Shown: positions 38,880 to 47,284 of the stretch, piece by piece
How positions within the stretch are numbered: the stretch's first letter is position 1
How the letters are laid out: every line of letters begins with the position of its first letter
Source of the DNA: JAISGQ01 sp045604965
Lineage (GTDB): Bacteria > Bacillota > Clostridia > Oscillospirales > Acutalibacteraceae
Length of the DNA stretch: 50,145 nucleotides
Direction of reading: 5' to 3'
NCBI GenBank assembly: GCA_045604965.1
Contig: JAZUPB010000031.1
Location: 1-50,145, forward strand
Made by a program: the position numbers and the translations under genes
Notes under the pieces: model-generated
What the model was told of the DNA's origin: nothing
Seen by the model: the letters and a program-made list of their open reading frames with translations, nothing else
Database searches by the model: none

Positions 38880-41825
38880 TTGAACAGAACAATTCGTCTG
38901 ATAATTTCCTGCGCACTTTGCATATGCCTGTGTGTTACTTTGCTTTTCGGCTGCAGCAAACAGATAACCGAACAGCCTAACACCTACCATAAAGACAGCT
39001 CACTTCTTATTACTGAGGTAATGTCTTCAAACAGTCACTACGCTCAAACTAAAGACGGTGAATTCTTCGACTGGGTGGAATTCTACAATAACACCGAAAA
39101 TGATATCAATCTTGAAGGTTATTATTTTTCCGACTCAGGCACAGAACCTCTGAGGTGGATGTTCCCTGATGTCACGATAAAAGCTCGCTCATATCTTATT
39201 GTTTATATGTCTGGCCTTGACTCCTGGGACGGCGCTTATGAAATTCATTCAAATTTCAAGCTCAGTTCAGCAGGCGAAACTCTTATTCTGTCAACCTCAG
39301 CAGGCGATGTTCTTCAGCAAATTGATATTCCCGCAATACAGGATAACATATCCTACGGCAGAGACAGCAAAACTATGGAATTCAAATGGTATTCAGTTCC
39401 AACTCCCGGAAGCGAAAACGCCGGCGGTGTCGACAATGTGGAGGATCTGATTTTCCCGACTTATAATGTTGTACTCAATGAATATATGAGCGAAAACAAT
39501 TATGTTTTTGCTGACAGCGAAGGCAATTTCTACGATTGGGCCGAGCTCTACAACAGCTCCCTCGATGATATTGATCTGAGCGGTTTCTATCTTACCGATG
39601 ACAGATATGATATTATGAAATGGAGCTTCCCCAATAATACTGTTCTTAAATCAGGTGAATATCTTACTGTATTCTGCTCCGGTCTTAACACTGTCAGTTC
39701 TGCAGGGGAAATACACACTTCTTTCTCCATAAGCAGCGACGATGACAGACTCTGTCTGTACACCCCTCAGGGTATCCTCTGCTCTTATCTTGAAATTTAT
39801 CCCCTATCCGATGATATTTCCACCGGTATCTCCGAGGAAAACACACAGATGCTTTTCTCTCGTGCTACACCCGGAAAAGCCAATTCAACCCCCGCCTCTG
39901 GGCTTTCTCAGTTTATTCCCGCCAACTTGACTGACGGTGTTTTTATTTCTGAGGCTTTAAGTGTTTCCGGCTCCCGTGTTTCTTATGCAAACGACTGGAT
40001 AGAAATACATAACTCCACCGACAGTGAAGTCGATATGACAGGCTACGGATTATCCACCGATGACGATATTGTGGAATTTACTTTCCCTGAAACCAAAATC
40101 AAACCCGGCGGTTATTTGCTGATTTACTGCACCGGCACCGAACAGGCAGTTTCCGGAAAGACCCTGCGCACAGCTTTTAAACTGAGCAACTCCGGCGAAA
40201 CTCTTTATCTTACAAATTCTCTCGGACGAGTTGTTGATATTTTTTCTACAGGCAAACAACGCAACGGTATAAGTAGCGGCAGGGATGAATCTGATCCTTC
40301 CAATCGTCTTTTCTTTTCGACTCCCACTCCCGGAAAAGCCAACAGCCTGAAGACTACATACTCTGCCTACTCACCTGAACCTGCTTTTGACACTGCCGCA
40401 GGATACGTCAGCAAAGGCACTGTTGTCAAGGTCTCTGTCCCTGATGGCGCTTATGTTGTTATTACCACAGATGGTTCCGATCCTGTTAGCTCCGGCAAAG
40501 CACATCACGAGGATTTTGAGGTAACCATTAAAAAGAGTACCGTTCTAAAAGCACGCGCATTTATCGATGGCTGTCTTTCAAGCGATGTACTTACGTCTAC
40601 GTATTTAGTTGAAAAAAAGCATAATATGGCTGTAGTAAGCTTGTCCAGCAAACCCAGCGGCCTTTTCAGTTATCGCTCCGGTATTCTTGAGGACGGACCC
40701 GGTTATACCGAAAAGAATCCTCATCTTGGCGCAAACTATTGGAAGGACTGGGAACGTTCCACTCATATTGAGTACATAACAAAGGACGGCACCCGCTCAG
40801 TAGAGTTCGACTGCGGAATCCACACCTTTGGCCAGTATGCAAGAGGTCTTCCGCAAAAAGGCCTTGCACTTATTCTCCGTGAGCAGTACGGAGCAAATGA
40901 AGTATCGTATCCTTTCTTTACAAGCAATGACGTTGCAAGTTACAAATCACTTTTGCTTCGTCCTGAAGGTCAGGACTGGAACTCTGCTAAAATGCGTGAT
41001 GTTCTCGTTCCTGCACTGCTTAAGGATACCTACTTTACTGCTGCCGATTATATGGACTACACTCCTGTTGCTCTGTATATTAACGGCGAATATTGGGGCC
41101 TTTACTATCTGCGCGAAAAATTCAACGACAACTATGTATCTTATAAATACGGCTATGAAAAGGGAACTATTGATCTAATTAAAGGTCAGTATTATGTTCA
41201 CGCAGGAGATAAGAAGGATTACGATGCCCTTATGAAGTGGCTCAGGGCAAACAGTCTTGAGAGCAAGAAGAATTATGAGTACTTCTGTTCAAAGGTAGAC
41301 ATCGATTCATTTATTCAGTTTTGGATAGTTCAGACATTTATCTGTAATTACGACAGCGGAAATATCCGATGCTATAAGGGCGAGGATGGAAAATGGCGCT
41401 GGATGCTCTATGACTTTGACTGGGCATTTATGAGCGGATTTGTGAAGGATGATATGATCCAAAAACATATGCTTGATCCTAAAGGTCACGGTTCTACCAA
41501 TAATATGGGCAATATTATGTCCAGACGCCTTCTTAAAAACAAGGAATTTAAAAACAAGTTTGTCACAGAATATATTAAGGCGCTGAAGTATGTTTTCAAT
41601 TACGATCGCACAAGCAAAATCGTCGATTCTCTACAAAGTTCCATAAAGGCTGAGATTCCGCGTCAAAAGGATCGCTGGGGACAGCCTTCCGTAAAACGCC
41701 AGCAAAGTCAGGTCAAAAGCATAAAGACATTCCTAAAAAATAGACCTGCCGAAGTAAAGAAGCATATAAAAAAGAATTTCAAGATTTCTGAAAGCAAATA
41801 TAAGTCGATTTGGAATTCAGTGTGA
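38880..41825 (+). CDS. Lipoprotein with three lamin-tail domains, a chitobiase-like domain and a CotH kinase domain
   Basis: 981 residues from the TTG at 38880 (AAGGAGG 8 nt upstream; an ATG at 38808 lies within the promoter). Lipoprotein signal ends LLFGC, Cys25. Three lamin-tail (LTD) repeats follow at ~41-175, ~197-330 and ~353-483; each starts I.E.M(S/A)..., has DW.E.yN, and ends TPGKAN-like. Next is a CHB_HEX-type beta domain (~504-577), then a CotH-family domain (~581-940) with RPEGQDWNSAKMRD, ALYINGEYWGLYYLREK, and the catalytic-type WMLYDFDWAF (~844). CotH proteins of spore coats are atypical protein kinases; this one is predicted to sit outside the cell membrane, with LTDs as probable ligand- or polymer-binding modules. 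Substrate unknown. Confidence 0.88.
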   Translation: MNRTIRLIISCALCICLCVTLLFGCSKQITEQPNTYHKDSSLLITEVMSSNSHYAQTKDGEFFDWVEFYNNTENDINLEGYYFSDSGTEPLRWMFPDVTIKARSYLIVYMSGLDSWDGAYEIHSNFKLSSAGETLILSTSAGDVLQQIDIPAIQDNISYGRDSKTMEFKWYSVPTPGSENAGGVDNVEDLIFPTYNVVLNEYMSENNYVFADSEGNFYDWAELYNSSLDDIDLSGFYLTDDRYDIMKWSFPNNTVLKSGEYLTVFCSGLNTVSSAGEIHTSFSISSDDDRLCLYTPQGILCSYLEIYPLSDDISTGISEENTQMLFSRATPGKANSTPASGLSQFIPANLTDGVFISEALSVSGSRVSYANDWIEIHNSTDSEVDMTGYGLSTDDDIVEFTFPETKIKPGGYLLIYCTGTEQAVSGKTLRTAFKLSNSGETLYLTNSLGRVVDIFSTGKQRNGISSGRDESDPSNRLFFSTPTPGKANSLKTTYSAYSPEPAFDTAAGYVSKGTVVKVSVPDGAYVVITTDGSDPVSSGKAHHEDFEVTIKKSTVLKARAFIDGCLSSDVLTSTYLVEKKHNMAVVSLSSKPSGLFSYRSGILEDGPGYTEKNPHLGANYWKDWERSTHIEYITKDGTRSVEFDCGIHTFGQYARGLPQKGLALILREQYGANEVSYPFFTSNDVASYKSLLLRPEGQDWNSAKMRDVLVPALLKDTYFTAADYMDYTPVALYINGEYWGLYYLREKFNDNYVSYKYGYEKGTIDLIKGQYYVHAGDKKDYDALMKWLRANSLESKKNYEYFCSKVDIDSFIQFWIVQTFICNYDSGNIRCYKGEDGKWRWMLYDFDWAFMSGFVKDDMIQKHMLDPKGHGSTNNMGNIMSRRLLKNKEFKNKFVTEYIKALKYVFNYDRTSKIVDSLQSSIKAEIPRQKDRWGQPSVKRQQSQVKSIKTFLKNRPAEVKKHIKKNFKISESKYKSIWNSV

Positions 41826-41836
41826 TCAATATTTAT

Positions 41837-41872
41837 AAAAAATCTCTCTGCGAAAATGCAGAGAGATTTTTT
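41837..41872 (+). terminator. Intrinsic terminator after the CotH lipoprotein
   Basis: Stem AAAAAATCTCTCTGC with complement, GAAAAT loop, six T. Confidence 0.88.
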
Positions 41873-41956
41873 ATTTTCCTCTTTATGCTCTGTATTCTAT
41901 CGTTAATCTGCTGTATTTTTACTCTTGAATTTTGTTTTGGCTGCATTATTTATTAT

Positions 41957-41985
41957 TTGACCGATTGTATGCATTGTGATATAAT
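41957..41985 (+). promoter_or_regulatory. SigmaA promoter of the YwaF-like gene
   Basis: TTGACC, 17-bp spacer, TATAAT; ~40 bp before the ATG. Confidence 0.8.
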
Positions 41986-42025
41986 TGTGAAAATTGAAAA
42001 ACTATGTCGATTTTAGGAGGCTTTT

Positions 42026-42841
42026 ATGAGAGAATTTTTCGAGTGGACTTCCTGGGCTATGGAAAAACCGCCTGCATACGGAGCTTTTCATCTGACTTTT
42101 TTCTTTGTCGGTCTTGCTGTCTGTTTCCTCATTGCATTTCTTCTTAGAAAAACAGGAGAAAAAGGCAACCGTGCAGTTCTTCTCACCTGTGGAATATTTC
42201 TCCTTTTAACAGAAGTATATAAACAGCTTTTTTATTATTATGTTGTCAATGTAAATCAACACGGCGTCTGCGGTTATCAGTGGTGGATATTCCCCTTCCA
42301 GCTCTGCAGTGTTCCGATGTATCTATGCATAATAGCTCCGCTGCTTCCCAAGGGCAAGGTGCAAAATGCTATGTATAATTTTATGCTGGCTTTTAACCTT
42401 ATGAGCGGTTTTATTTCATTTATGGAACCCTCTGGACTTGTTCACGAATACTGGACTCTTACTCTTCACGCCTTTATTTGGCATATGTCTCTTGTATTCA
42501 TTGGCTTGTACCTTGGTTTCTCACGTCGTGCAGCTCTGAAAAAATCCGACTACAAAGGCGCTGTTATCACCTTCACTGTCTGCTGCACTATCGCATTTAT
42601 TCTTAACTGTGCTCTTTGGAACGTTACCGGAGGCTCTATGAATAATTTCTATATAGGACCTGCAAACTCACCCATTATCGTATTCAAAAGCTTCTGCGAA
42701 TGGTTCGGCTGGTATGTCAATACACCGATATATATAGCCTGCCTGTGTATCGCGGCATTTGTATTCTTCCTTCCCTTCTATCTCTACAACAAAAAGCATC
42801 CTATTGAGGACGGATCGGTAAAGGAATTTTCGGCTAAATAA
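42026..42841 (+). CDS. YwaF/TMEM164-family integral membrane protein
   Basis: A 271-residue protein with about seven membrane helices. The spacing of YQWWIFPFQLCSVPMYLCIIAPLLP (~91-115) and the HAFIWHMSLV His pair (~150) match the YwaF (TIGR02206) family related to eukaryotic TMEM164. The human homologue acts as an acyltransferase through a Cys-His pair; whether this bacterial branch shares that chemistry is not known, but Cys in FQLCSVP and the His residues are present. It is a single gene with its own promoter and terminator. AGGAGG precedes the ATG. Confidence 0.8.
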   Translation: MREFFEWTSWAMEKPPAYGAFHLTFFFVGLAVCFLIAFLLRKTGEKGNRAVLLTCGIFLLLTEVYKQLFYYYVVNVNQHGVCGYQWWIFPFQLCSVPMYLCIIAPLLPKGKVQNAMYNFMLAFNLMSGFISFMEPSGLVHEYWTLTLHAFIWHMSLVFIGLYLGFSRRAALKKSDYKGAVITFTVCCTIAFILNCALWNVTGGSMNNFYIGPANSPIIVFKSFCEWFGWYVNTPIYIACLCIAAFVFFLPFYLYNKKHPIEDGSVKEFSAK

Positions 42842-42847
42842 AATTTT

Positions 42848-42878
42848 GGAGTATGCCTTTCGGCATACTCCTTCTTTA
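42848..42878. terminator. Bidirectional terminator
   Basis: A perfect 10-bp stem GGAGTATGCC / GGCATACTCC with TTTC loop; TTCTTTAT on the plus side and an AT-rich tract on the minus side. Confidence 0.75.
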
Positions 42879-43550
42879 TCAGAAAATATAAAATATAATT
42901 GCTATATACTGCATTACACTTCCTGCAACGCAGAACAGATGGAAAACAGAATGCATATATCTATGCTTTACTCCAAGCCCGTAAAGAATCGCTCCCACCG
43001 TATAGGCAATGCCTCCAAACAGTGTCCACAGCAAAGCCTGAGTACTCATAGCCTCCATCGCAGTCTTTGCCGCTATAATAATGCACCAGCCCATACCAAT
43101 ATAGCATATCATTGAAAGAACATTGTATTTTTTCAGATCTATTGCGGTAAATACTGCTGCAACAACAGCACAGCCCCACACTATCCCGAATATGGTCCAC
43201 GCCCATCCGGGAGAAACAAGACGTATGGAGCACAGAAGTATTGGTGTATATGTGCCGCCAATTAGAAAATATATTGTGCAATGATCTATTATCTGCATTA
43301 TCTTTTTTCCTGTATTTCTCGGCAGCCCGTGATACACACTGGACATAGTATAAAGTACTACCAGAGATGCTCCGTATATTGCTCCGCTGACTACGCCCCA
43401 TACGTTACCTTTTGATGCAGGAACAAGTATGCAGGTTATAAGTGCAAAGATTCCGAACAGCGCACCCACTGCGTGTGATACTGTATTGAATATCTCTTCA
43501 CCGATAGTATAGTCGGGAAGCTTTCTGTCACAAATTTTGGTTCTGGTCAT
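42879..43550 (-). CDS. Hemolysin III / YqfA family (PAQR-like) membrane protein
   Basis: A 223-residue, seven-helix protein. Family motifs: EEIFNTVSHAVGALFG (~18-33), SSVYHGLP (His ~74), DHCTIYFLIGGTYTP (~89), and HRYMHSVFHLFCVAGS near the C-terminus. The His/Asp set is the metal site shared with adiponectin receptors, suggesting a hydrolase acting on membrane lipids; the bacterial members are poorly defined and the haemolysin name is historical. Monocistronic. Confidence 0.92.
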   Translation of the reverse strand: MTRTKICDRKLPDYTIGEEIFNTVSHAVGALFGIFALITCILVPASKGNVWGVVSGAIYGASLVVLYTMSSVYHGLPRNTGKKIMQIIDHCTIYFLIGGTYTPILLCSIRLVSPGWAWTIFGIVWGCAVVAAVFTAIDLKKYNVLSMICYIGMGWCIIIAAKTAMEAMSTQALLWTLFGGIAYTVGAILYGLGVKHRYMHSVFHLFCVAGSVMQYIAIIFYIF

Positions 43551-43601
43551 TTTACTCCCTCATTTCTTTTTTCGCCTTCTGTCCTTTTCGGCGTTGTCTG
43601 C

Positions 43602-43631
43602 ATTATACCCGCCAACAGCGAAAAAACTCAA
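43602..43631 (-). promoter_or_regulatory. Promoter of the hemolysin III gene
   Basis: TTGAGT, 18-bp spacer, TATAAT on the minus strand. Confidence 0.65.
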
Positions 43632-43664
43632 CCTACCGATATGTTTTCGGGCTATACCGTTCAA

Positions 43665-43700
43665 AGTAGAGCGGTAGAATCAAAATTCTACTCCTCTACT
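43665..43700. repeat. Imperfect 16-bp inverted repeat
   Basis: AGTAGAGCGGTAGAAT, CAAA, ATTCTACTCCTCTACT: 14 of 16 positions pair. A third GTAGAATT half-site lies just downstream at ~43705. It sits upstream of the hemolysin III promoter, so it may be an operator; no regulator known. Confidence 0.5.
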
Positions 43701-43742
43701 ATCAGTAGAATTGGCTTATTTATGCGGTTTTTCACCACAGCA

Positions 43743-43775
43743 AAACCACCGCAGCAAATCTTGCTGCGGTGGTTT
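43743..43775 (-). terminator. Terminator of the HTH membrane protein operon
   Basis: A 15-bp stem AAACCACCGCAGCAA with complement and 3-nt loop; minus-strand T tract of four. Confidence 0.75.
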
Positions 43776-43783
43776 GAATTTAT

Positions 43784-44386
43784 TCAGTTTTCAATTGAAT
43801 TTCCTCTGATTTTAGACCAGAAGAGTATAATTATCTGCCCGGGTATACCCATAAGATAAATCTGCCAGATATTTGCACCTATAGGAAGAAATGAAATATG
43901 CAATGCTGCAAGCACCGACCACATAAGAAGAGAAATAATAAGATAGTTTCTTCGTGTATCAAACCAAAGACTGTTGAATACAAGCCAGACTATCATCGAT
44001 GCAGGCACAGCATACACAAACATCAGCCACTGAGCAGGTGAATTCTTTGCCGCTATTGAGATTATCACAAAAGCAAGAAATGCAACAAGCCATACAAGCA
44101 AAACCGCCAGTCCTGCCACAAAACCTTTATTATAATTTCTCTTCGGCTTTTCTTTTTTCACTTTTGGTTTTTCGTGTTCTTCTCTTACCAGATAATCCAG
44201 AGTCACGCCAAACATATCGGCAATTTCTACCAGCACCGAAATATCCGGCATTGATTCTGCTCTCTCCCATTTTGATATCGCTTTGTCAGAGTAATTAAGC
44301 TTTTCCGCAAGCTCCAGCTGAGTCATTCCCTTTGCCTGCCTTAACTCTGCTATGTTTTTTGCCACAATGGCTTTTATATTGTTCAT
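43784..44386 (-). CDS. XRE-family regulator with C-terminal membrane helices
   Basis: Residues 1-66 are a helix-turn-helix of the phage repressor type (IAELRQAKGMTQLELAEKLNYSDKAISKWERAESMPDI). A Lys-rich linker (~70-88) and about four hydrophobic helices (~90-195) follow. Such membrane-bound HTH proteins are common in Clostridia and probably sense membrane state or a partner. It is the last gene of a three-gene run with a DUF1295 protein (10 nt) and a hydrolase, which it may regulate; this is inference from position. Confidence 0.88.
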   Translation of the reverse strand: MNNIKAIVAKNIAELRQAKGMTQLELAEKLNYSDKAISKWERAESMPDISVLVEIADMFGVTLDYLVREEHEKPKVKKEKPKRNYNKGFVAGLAVLLVWLVAFLAFVIISIAAKNSPAQWLMFVYAVPASMIVWLVFNSLWFDTRRNYLIISLLMWSVLAALHISFLPIGANIWQIYLMGIPGQIIILFWSKIRGNSIEN

Positions 44387-44396
44387 TTACGACCTC

Positions 44397-45254
44397 TTAA
44401 TTTTTATTTTTTATAGGCAAAAGTATTCTTGTCTGCTTTTTATATTCTATAAAGCCTTCTTTCTTGGACTGTCTGCCGTCGGCAAGGGGTATACTTACGC
44501 AAAGGAACAGAAGAGTATTTGCAATCGCTCCTGCGATATAATACCACTCAAAACCCAGCGACACAACCGCTGACAACGCAATTCCCCACCACATAATTAT
44601 CTCACCAAGATAATTGGGGTGGCGTGAATATTTCCACAGACCTGTGCGAATAAACGCACCTGTTCTGTTTTTTCTGAACTTATGCATCTGAATATCGGAT
44701 GTTCCCTGCAGTATAACAGCAAACAACGAAATTGCAAAGCAAAGTATGCTCCATATATTTCCCTGTGCATCGCTTTGAATAACAAATACCGCAGGCAGTG
44801 TTACGCCATATACAACCAGCGTCGGAACCATATGTATTCCCACAAAATTAATTATCGGGTAAAAAATACCGGTCGTGTCGTGAAGCATAGTGTAACGCCA
44901 GTCCTGATGATCGAGACCGTGAAAGGTATACGCCCAGTTGGCAGTTAGTCTTATTCCCCAGATGCATACAGCCGCAAGCACAAGCAACTTTGCGGGTGTC
45001 ATCTGCTCAAAGGCCGCAAATGCTGCCAGTATTACTATAGGCTGTACGCTCCAATACGGATCGTAAACCGATGCGTTTTTGAATATGAGACTGAATATAA
45101 ATGTAAATACCGTTGCAGCTGTGTCTGCGATCAGAAGATTGAGCCACATATCGTAGGGCAGCAGGAGATAAACACCTATACCAACCGCAGAAGCTAATAT
45201 ATAAACCAACGCAACAATTATAAAACTCGCTGTTCGGTTTGATTTTAATTTCAT
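44397..45254 (-). CDS. DUF1295 (steroid 5-alpha-reductase-like) membrane protein
   Basis: A 285-residue protein with roughly seven to eight membrane helices. TGLWKYSRHPNYLGEIIMWWGIA (~213-235) is the signature of the DUF1295/ICMT/steroid reductase superfamily, which binds NADPH or SAM at the C-terminal helices. VYDPYWSVQPI (~66) is also typical of DUF1295. Substrate unknown; a lipid is likely. The start is taken at the ATG at 45254 (AAGGTGGAG just upstream); an in-frame GTG lies 9 nt earlier. Co-transcribed with the hydrolase 24 nt upstream. Confidence 0.85.
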   Translation of the reverse strand: MKLKSNRTASFIIVALVYILASAVGIGVYLLLPYDMWLNLLIADTAATVFTFIFSLIFKNASVYDPYWSVQPIVILAAFAAFEQMTPAKLLVLAAVCIWGIRLTANWAYTFHGLDHQDWRYTMLHDTTGIFYPIINFVGIHMVPTLVVYGVTLPAVFVIQSDAQGNIWSILCFAISLFAVILQGTSDIQMHKFRKNRTGAFIRTGLWKYSRHPNYLGEIIMWWGIALSAVVSLGFEWYYIAGAIANTLLFLCVSIPLADGRQSKKEGFIEYKKQTRILLPIKNKN

Positions 45255-45278
45255 TTGCTCCACCTTTTCCCTTGATTA

Positions 45279-46037
45279 TTACTTAATAGCTTCTTTCCCA
45301 TCAACTTTCGAAAAAATCATTTCCATACAGGAAAGCATTTTACCCAATTCCTCGGACGGATAATAGAAATGACTTGAACTCTCCATCATTTCGTGGTTTA
45401 CAAAAGGATTATTCCCGAAATATTTGCTGGATTTTACTGATACCAATTCATCGTTTCGCGACTGAAATACATAGCAAGGCACGCTTATGCCGTTTACCTT
45501 TTTCTGAGTTTGTTTGCATAAAACTAAAAGCTCCCAGAATCTCGGTATCCAGCCTATATACTCCCATAATCTTGGATTGAGCTTCACCCCTACAGATCGC
45601 ATCAATTCGGATTCTTCGATATTGTCATAATTTATTTTTCCGAATGATGCTTTCAGCGAACGCACCCACATCTTGAATTTGACCCAAGGTCTGAGAGGCA
45701 CGTCAATGAGCATCATAGCCTTTACCTGTGGATGATCAGGAACAGCATTTATGCTCAGCAGCGTTCCCATTGAATGACCTATCACAACTACATTTTCGTA
45801 TTTTGCACACAGCTCATCCACTTTCGCACAAACCTGTGCTTTCCACTTTTTCATTGAGGTTCTCGAAAAATCTTTTACAACTCCACCGTGTCCGTCAAGC
45901 AAAATTGCATATACCGACCAACTTTCCGGCACCGTTGGAATAAATCTGTCAAAATGTCTCGGCGTGCTCACAATGCCGTGTACCATAAGCACTGCGCATT
46001 TGCTGTTTTCATTTTCCCTTATATACTCTCTGTGCAT
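45279..46037 (-). CDS. Alpha/beta hydrolase, lipase/esterase-like
   Basis: A 252-residue alpha/beta hydrolase fold protein: oxyanion-region VHGIVSTPRHFD (~22-33), nucleophile elbow GHSMG (Ser ~87), acid near SRNDELV (~199), and His in SSSHFYYP (~226). Its shape resembles monoacylglycerol lipase or carboxylesterase relatives. The start is the ATG at 46037, behind AGAGGGA; an in-frame ATG at 46073 would fall before that site. First gene of the operon with DUF1295 and the HTH membrane protein. No signal peptide. Confidence 0.87.
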   Translation of the reverse strand: MHREYIRENENSKCAVLMVHGIVSTPRHFDRFIPTVPESWSVYAILLDGHGGVVKDFSRTSMKKWKAQVCAKVDELCAKYENVVVIGHSMGTLLSINAVPDHPQVKAMMLIDVPLRPWVKFKMWVRSLKASFGKINYDNIEESELMRSVGVKLNPRLWEYIGWIPRFWELLVLCKQTQKKVNGISVPCYVFQSRNDELVSVKSSKYFGNNPFVNHEMMESSSHFYYPSEELGKMLSCMEMIFSKVDGKEAIK

Positions 46038-46080
46038 TTTTATCCCTCTGTATATAAAATTTGAGGATTGCATCTAATTT

Positions 46081-46109
46081 ATTATATCACGTCGAATTCC
46101 TGTTGTCTA
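46081..46109 (-). promoter_or_regulatory. SigmaA promoter of the hydrolase operon
   Basis: TAGACA, 17-bp spacer, TATAAT on the minus strand. Confidence 0.75.
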
Positions 46110-46110
46110 T

Positions 46111-46138
46111 AAAAAAGCCGCTGTTTTCACAGCGGCTT
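46111..46138 (-). terminator. Terminator of the flavin-reductase-like gene
   Basis: Stem AAGCCGCTG / CAGCGGCTT with 6-nt loop; six T on the minus strand. Confidence 0.85.
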
Positions 46139-46146
46139 AACATATG

Positions 46147-47076
46147 CTATTTCTTGCCTTTTTCCTTTGATCTCTTATCGTTTATTATCTTCATATGCTC
46201 AGCTGTTATAAGCTCAACATTGTTTTCTTTCGCCCAATCAACACAGCCTTTCAGCACTAACGGGAGAAATACTCTCGGTACAGCAAGCACGGTTTCAAGT
46301 GCTTCATCGGTAAACTTCACCTTATCGTCTGCTCTGTTCGCAGCATAACGCACTGACTCAATGGAAGTCTTGCGCATCTGTAGAAGCTCCGCTCTCATCT
46401 TTCTTGCCTTATGGAACCAAAAGTTTTTGCTGTCACGATAACCGTAGTCAACGGGAAGATTGGGGAAATCCTTGGATTTTACGCCGTTGATGATAGCATT
46501 TTTATATTTTTTCTTCATCAGAATTTTATCTACACGAAGAATAAAATGAGCACCAAACTGGCTGGTTATTCCGTTGAAATCGTGGTAAGGCCCTTCGTAG
46601 CCGTTAAGCTGACCCGGTTCATCCCTGTCTGCTCCGTCAAGCTCACGCATCCAGGTACACTCTATAGCCTCAATTGCATCTGTCAGCACCATAGGACGTT
46701 TATCTTCCGGATTTTCTTCTTCAATAAGGCTTTTCTCCAGCTTAAACTTGCATTTCGGCATTTTTTCTTCCGGCTTGTCTCCAGGCCAGGACAGCTTCAC
46801 AGCTTCCTTAAAAGTTTTAGGATTGTCATCTATAAAATTCAATGTACACTTTCCGTTTCTGAGTATATTCTGCGCAGTGTTCGATGAATTTCGGCAGCAC
46901 AGAAGCATTGCATAGTAATCCTTACCTGCCACATAATAAGGCTGAACCAGAGAGTAAGGACCTAAGTTTGTGCTGCCGTCCTCGCAGAGAGTGCTTATTA
47001 TCACTGTGGGCATCGGAAAAAACAACGATGTCTGATAAAAATTGTCAACTATTCTGAGATTTTCAAAGCTGCTCAT
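46147..47076 (-). CDS. Flavin reductase-like FMN-binding protein with C-terminal PCP_red-like helical domain
   Basis: A 309-residue protein. Residues ~10-190 look like the split-barrel flavin reductase fold (PMPTVIISTLCEDGSTNLGPYSLVQP, then NTAQNILRNGKCTLNFI), which binds FMN non-covalently. The last ~55 residues (VKFTDEALETVLAVPRVFLPLVLKGCVDWAKENNVELITAEHM) resemble the small PCP_red domain first described in protochlorophyllide reductase subunits. The two together are unusual to me. The start is the ATG at 47076, 8 nt after AAGGAG. Monocistronic with strong promoter and terminator. Redox partner unknown. Confidence 0.8.
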   Translation of the reverse strand: MSSFENLRIVDNFYQTSLFFPMPTVIISTLCEDGSTNLGPYSLVQPYYVAGKDYYAMLLCCRNSSNTAQNILRNGKCTLNFIDDNPKTFKEAVKLSWPGDKPEEKMPKCKFKLEKSLIEEENPEDKRPMVLTDAIEAIECTWMRELDGADRDEPGQLNGYEGPYHDFNGITSQFGAHFILRVDKILMKKKYKNAIINGVKSKDFPNLPVDYGYRDSKNFWFHKARKMRAELLQMRKTSIESVRYAANRADDKVKFTDEALETVLAVPRVFLPLVLKGCVDWAKENNVELITAEHMKIINDKRSKEKGKK

Positions 47077-47121
47077 TATGTATTCTCCTTGTTTGTTTTT
47101 TCGCAATCAAGCGTTCATATT

Positions 47122-47150
47122 ATTGTACATCAACTTATGATTTATGTCAA
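47122..47150 (-). promoter_or_regulatory. SigmaA promoter of the flavin-reductase-like gene
   Basis: TTGACA, 17-bp spacer, TACAAT on the minus strand. Confidence 0.85.
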
Positions 47151-47228
47151 GAAAAGCCCTCGAAGCATATGCACGATAACTATATAGAAGTTCATAATAA
47201 AACCAAATTAGCTACAGTGGGTATGAGA

Positions 47229-47272
47229 AACACCACCGTATCTTGTCTGATACGGTGGTGTTAACTTTTTGT
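47229..47272. terminator. Terminator-like hairpin after the MFS exporter
   Basis: A perfect 14-bp stem AACACCACCGTATC with complement and 6-nt loop, immediately downstream of the minus-strand exporter. Confidence 0.7.
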
Positions 47273-47284
47273 TTGAAGGAGGTA

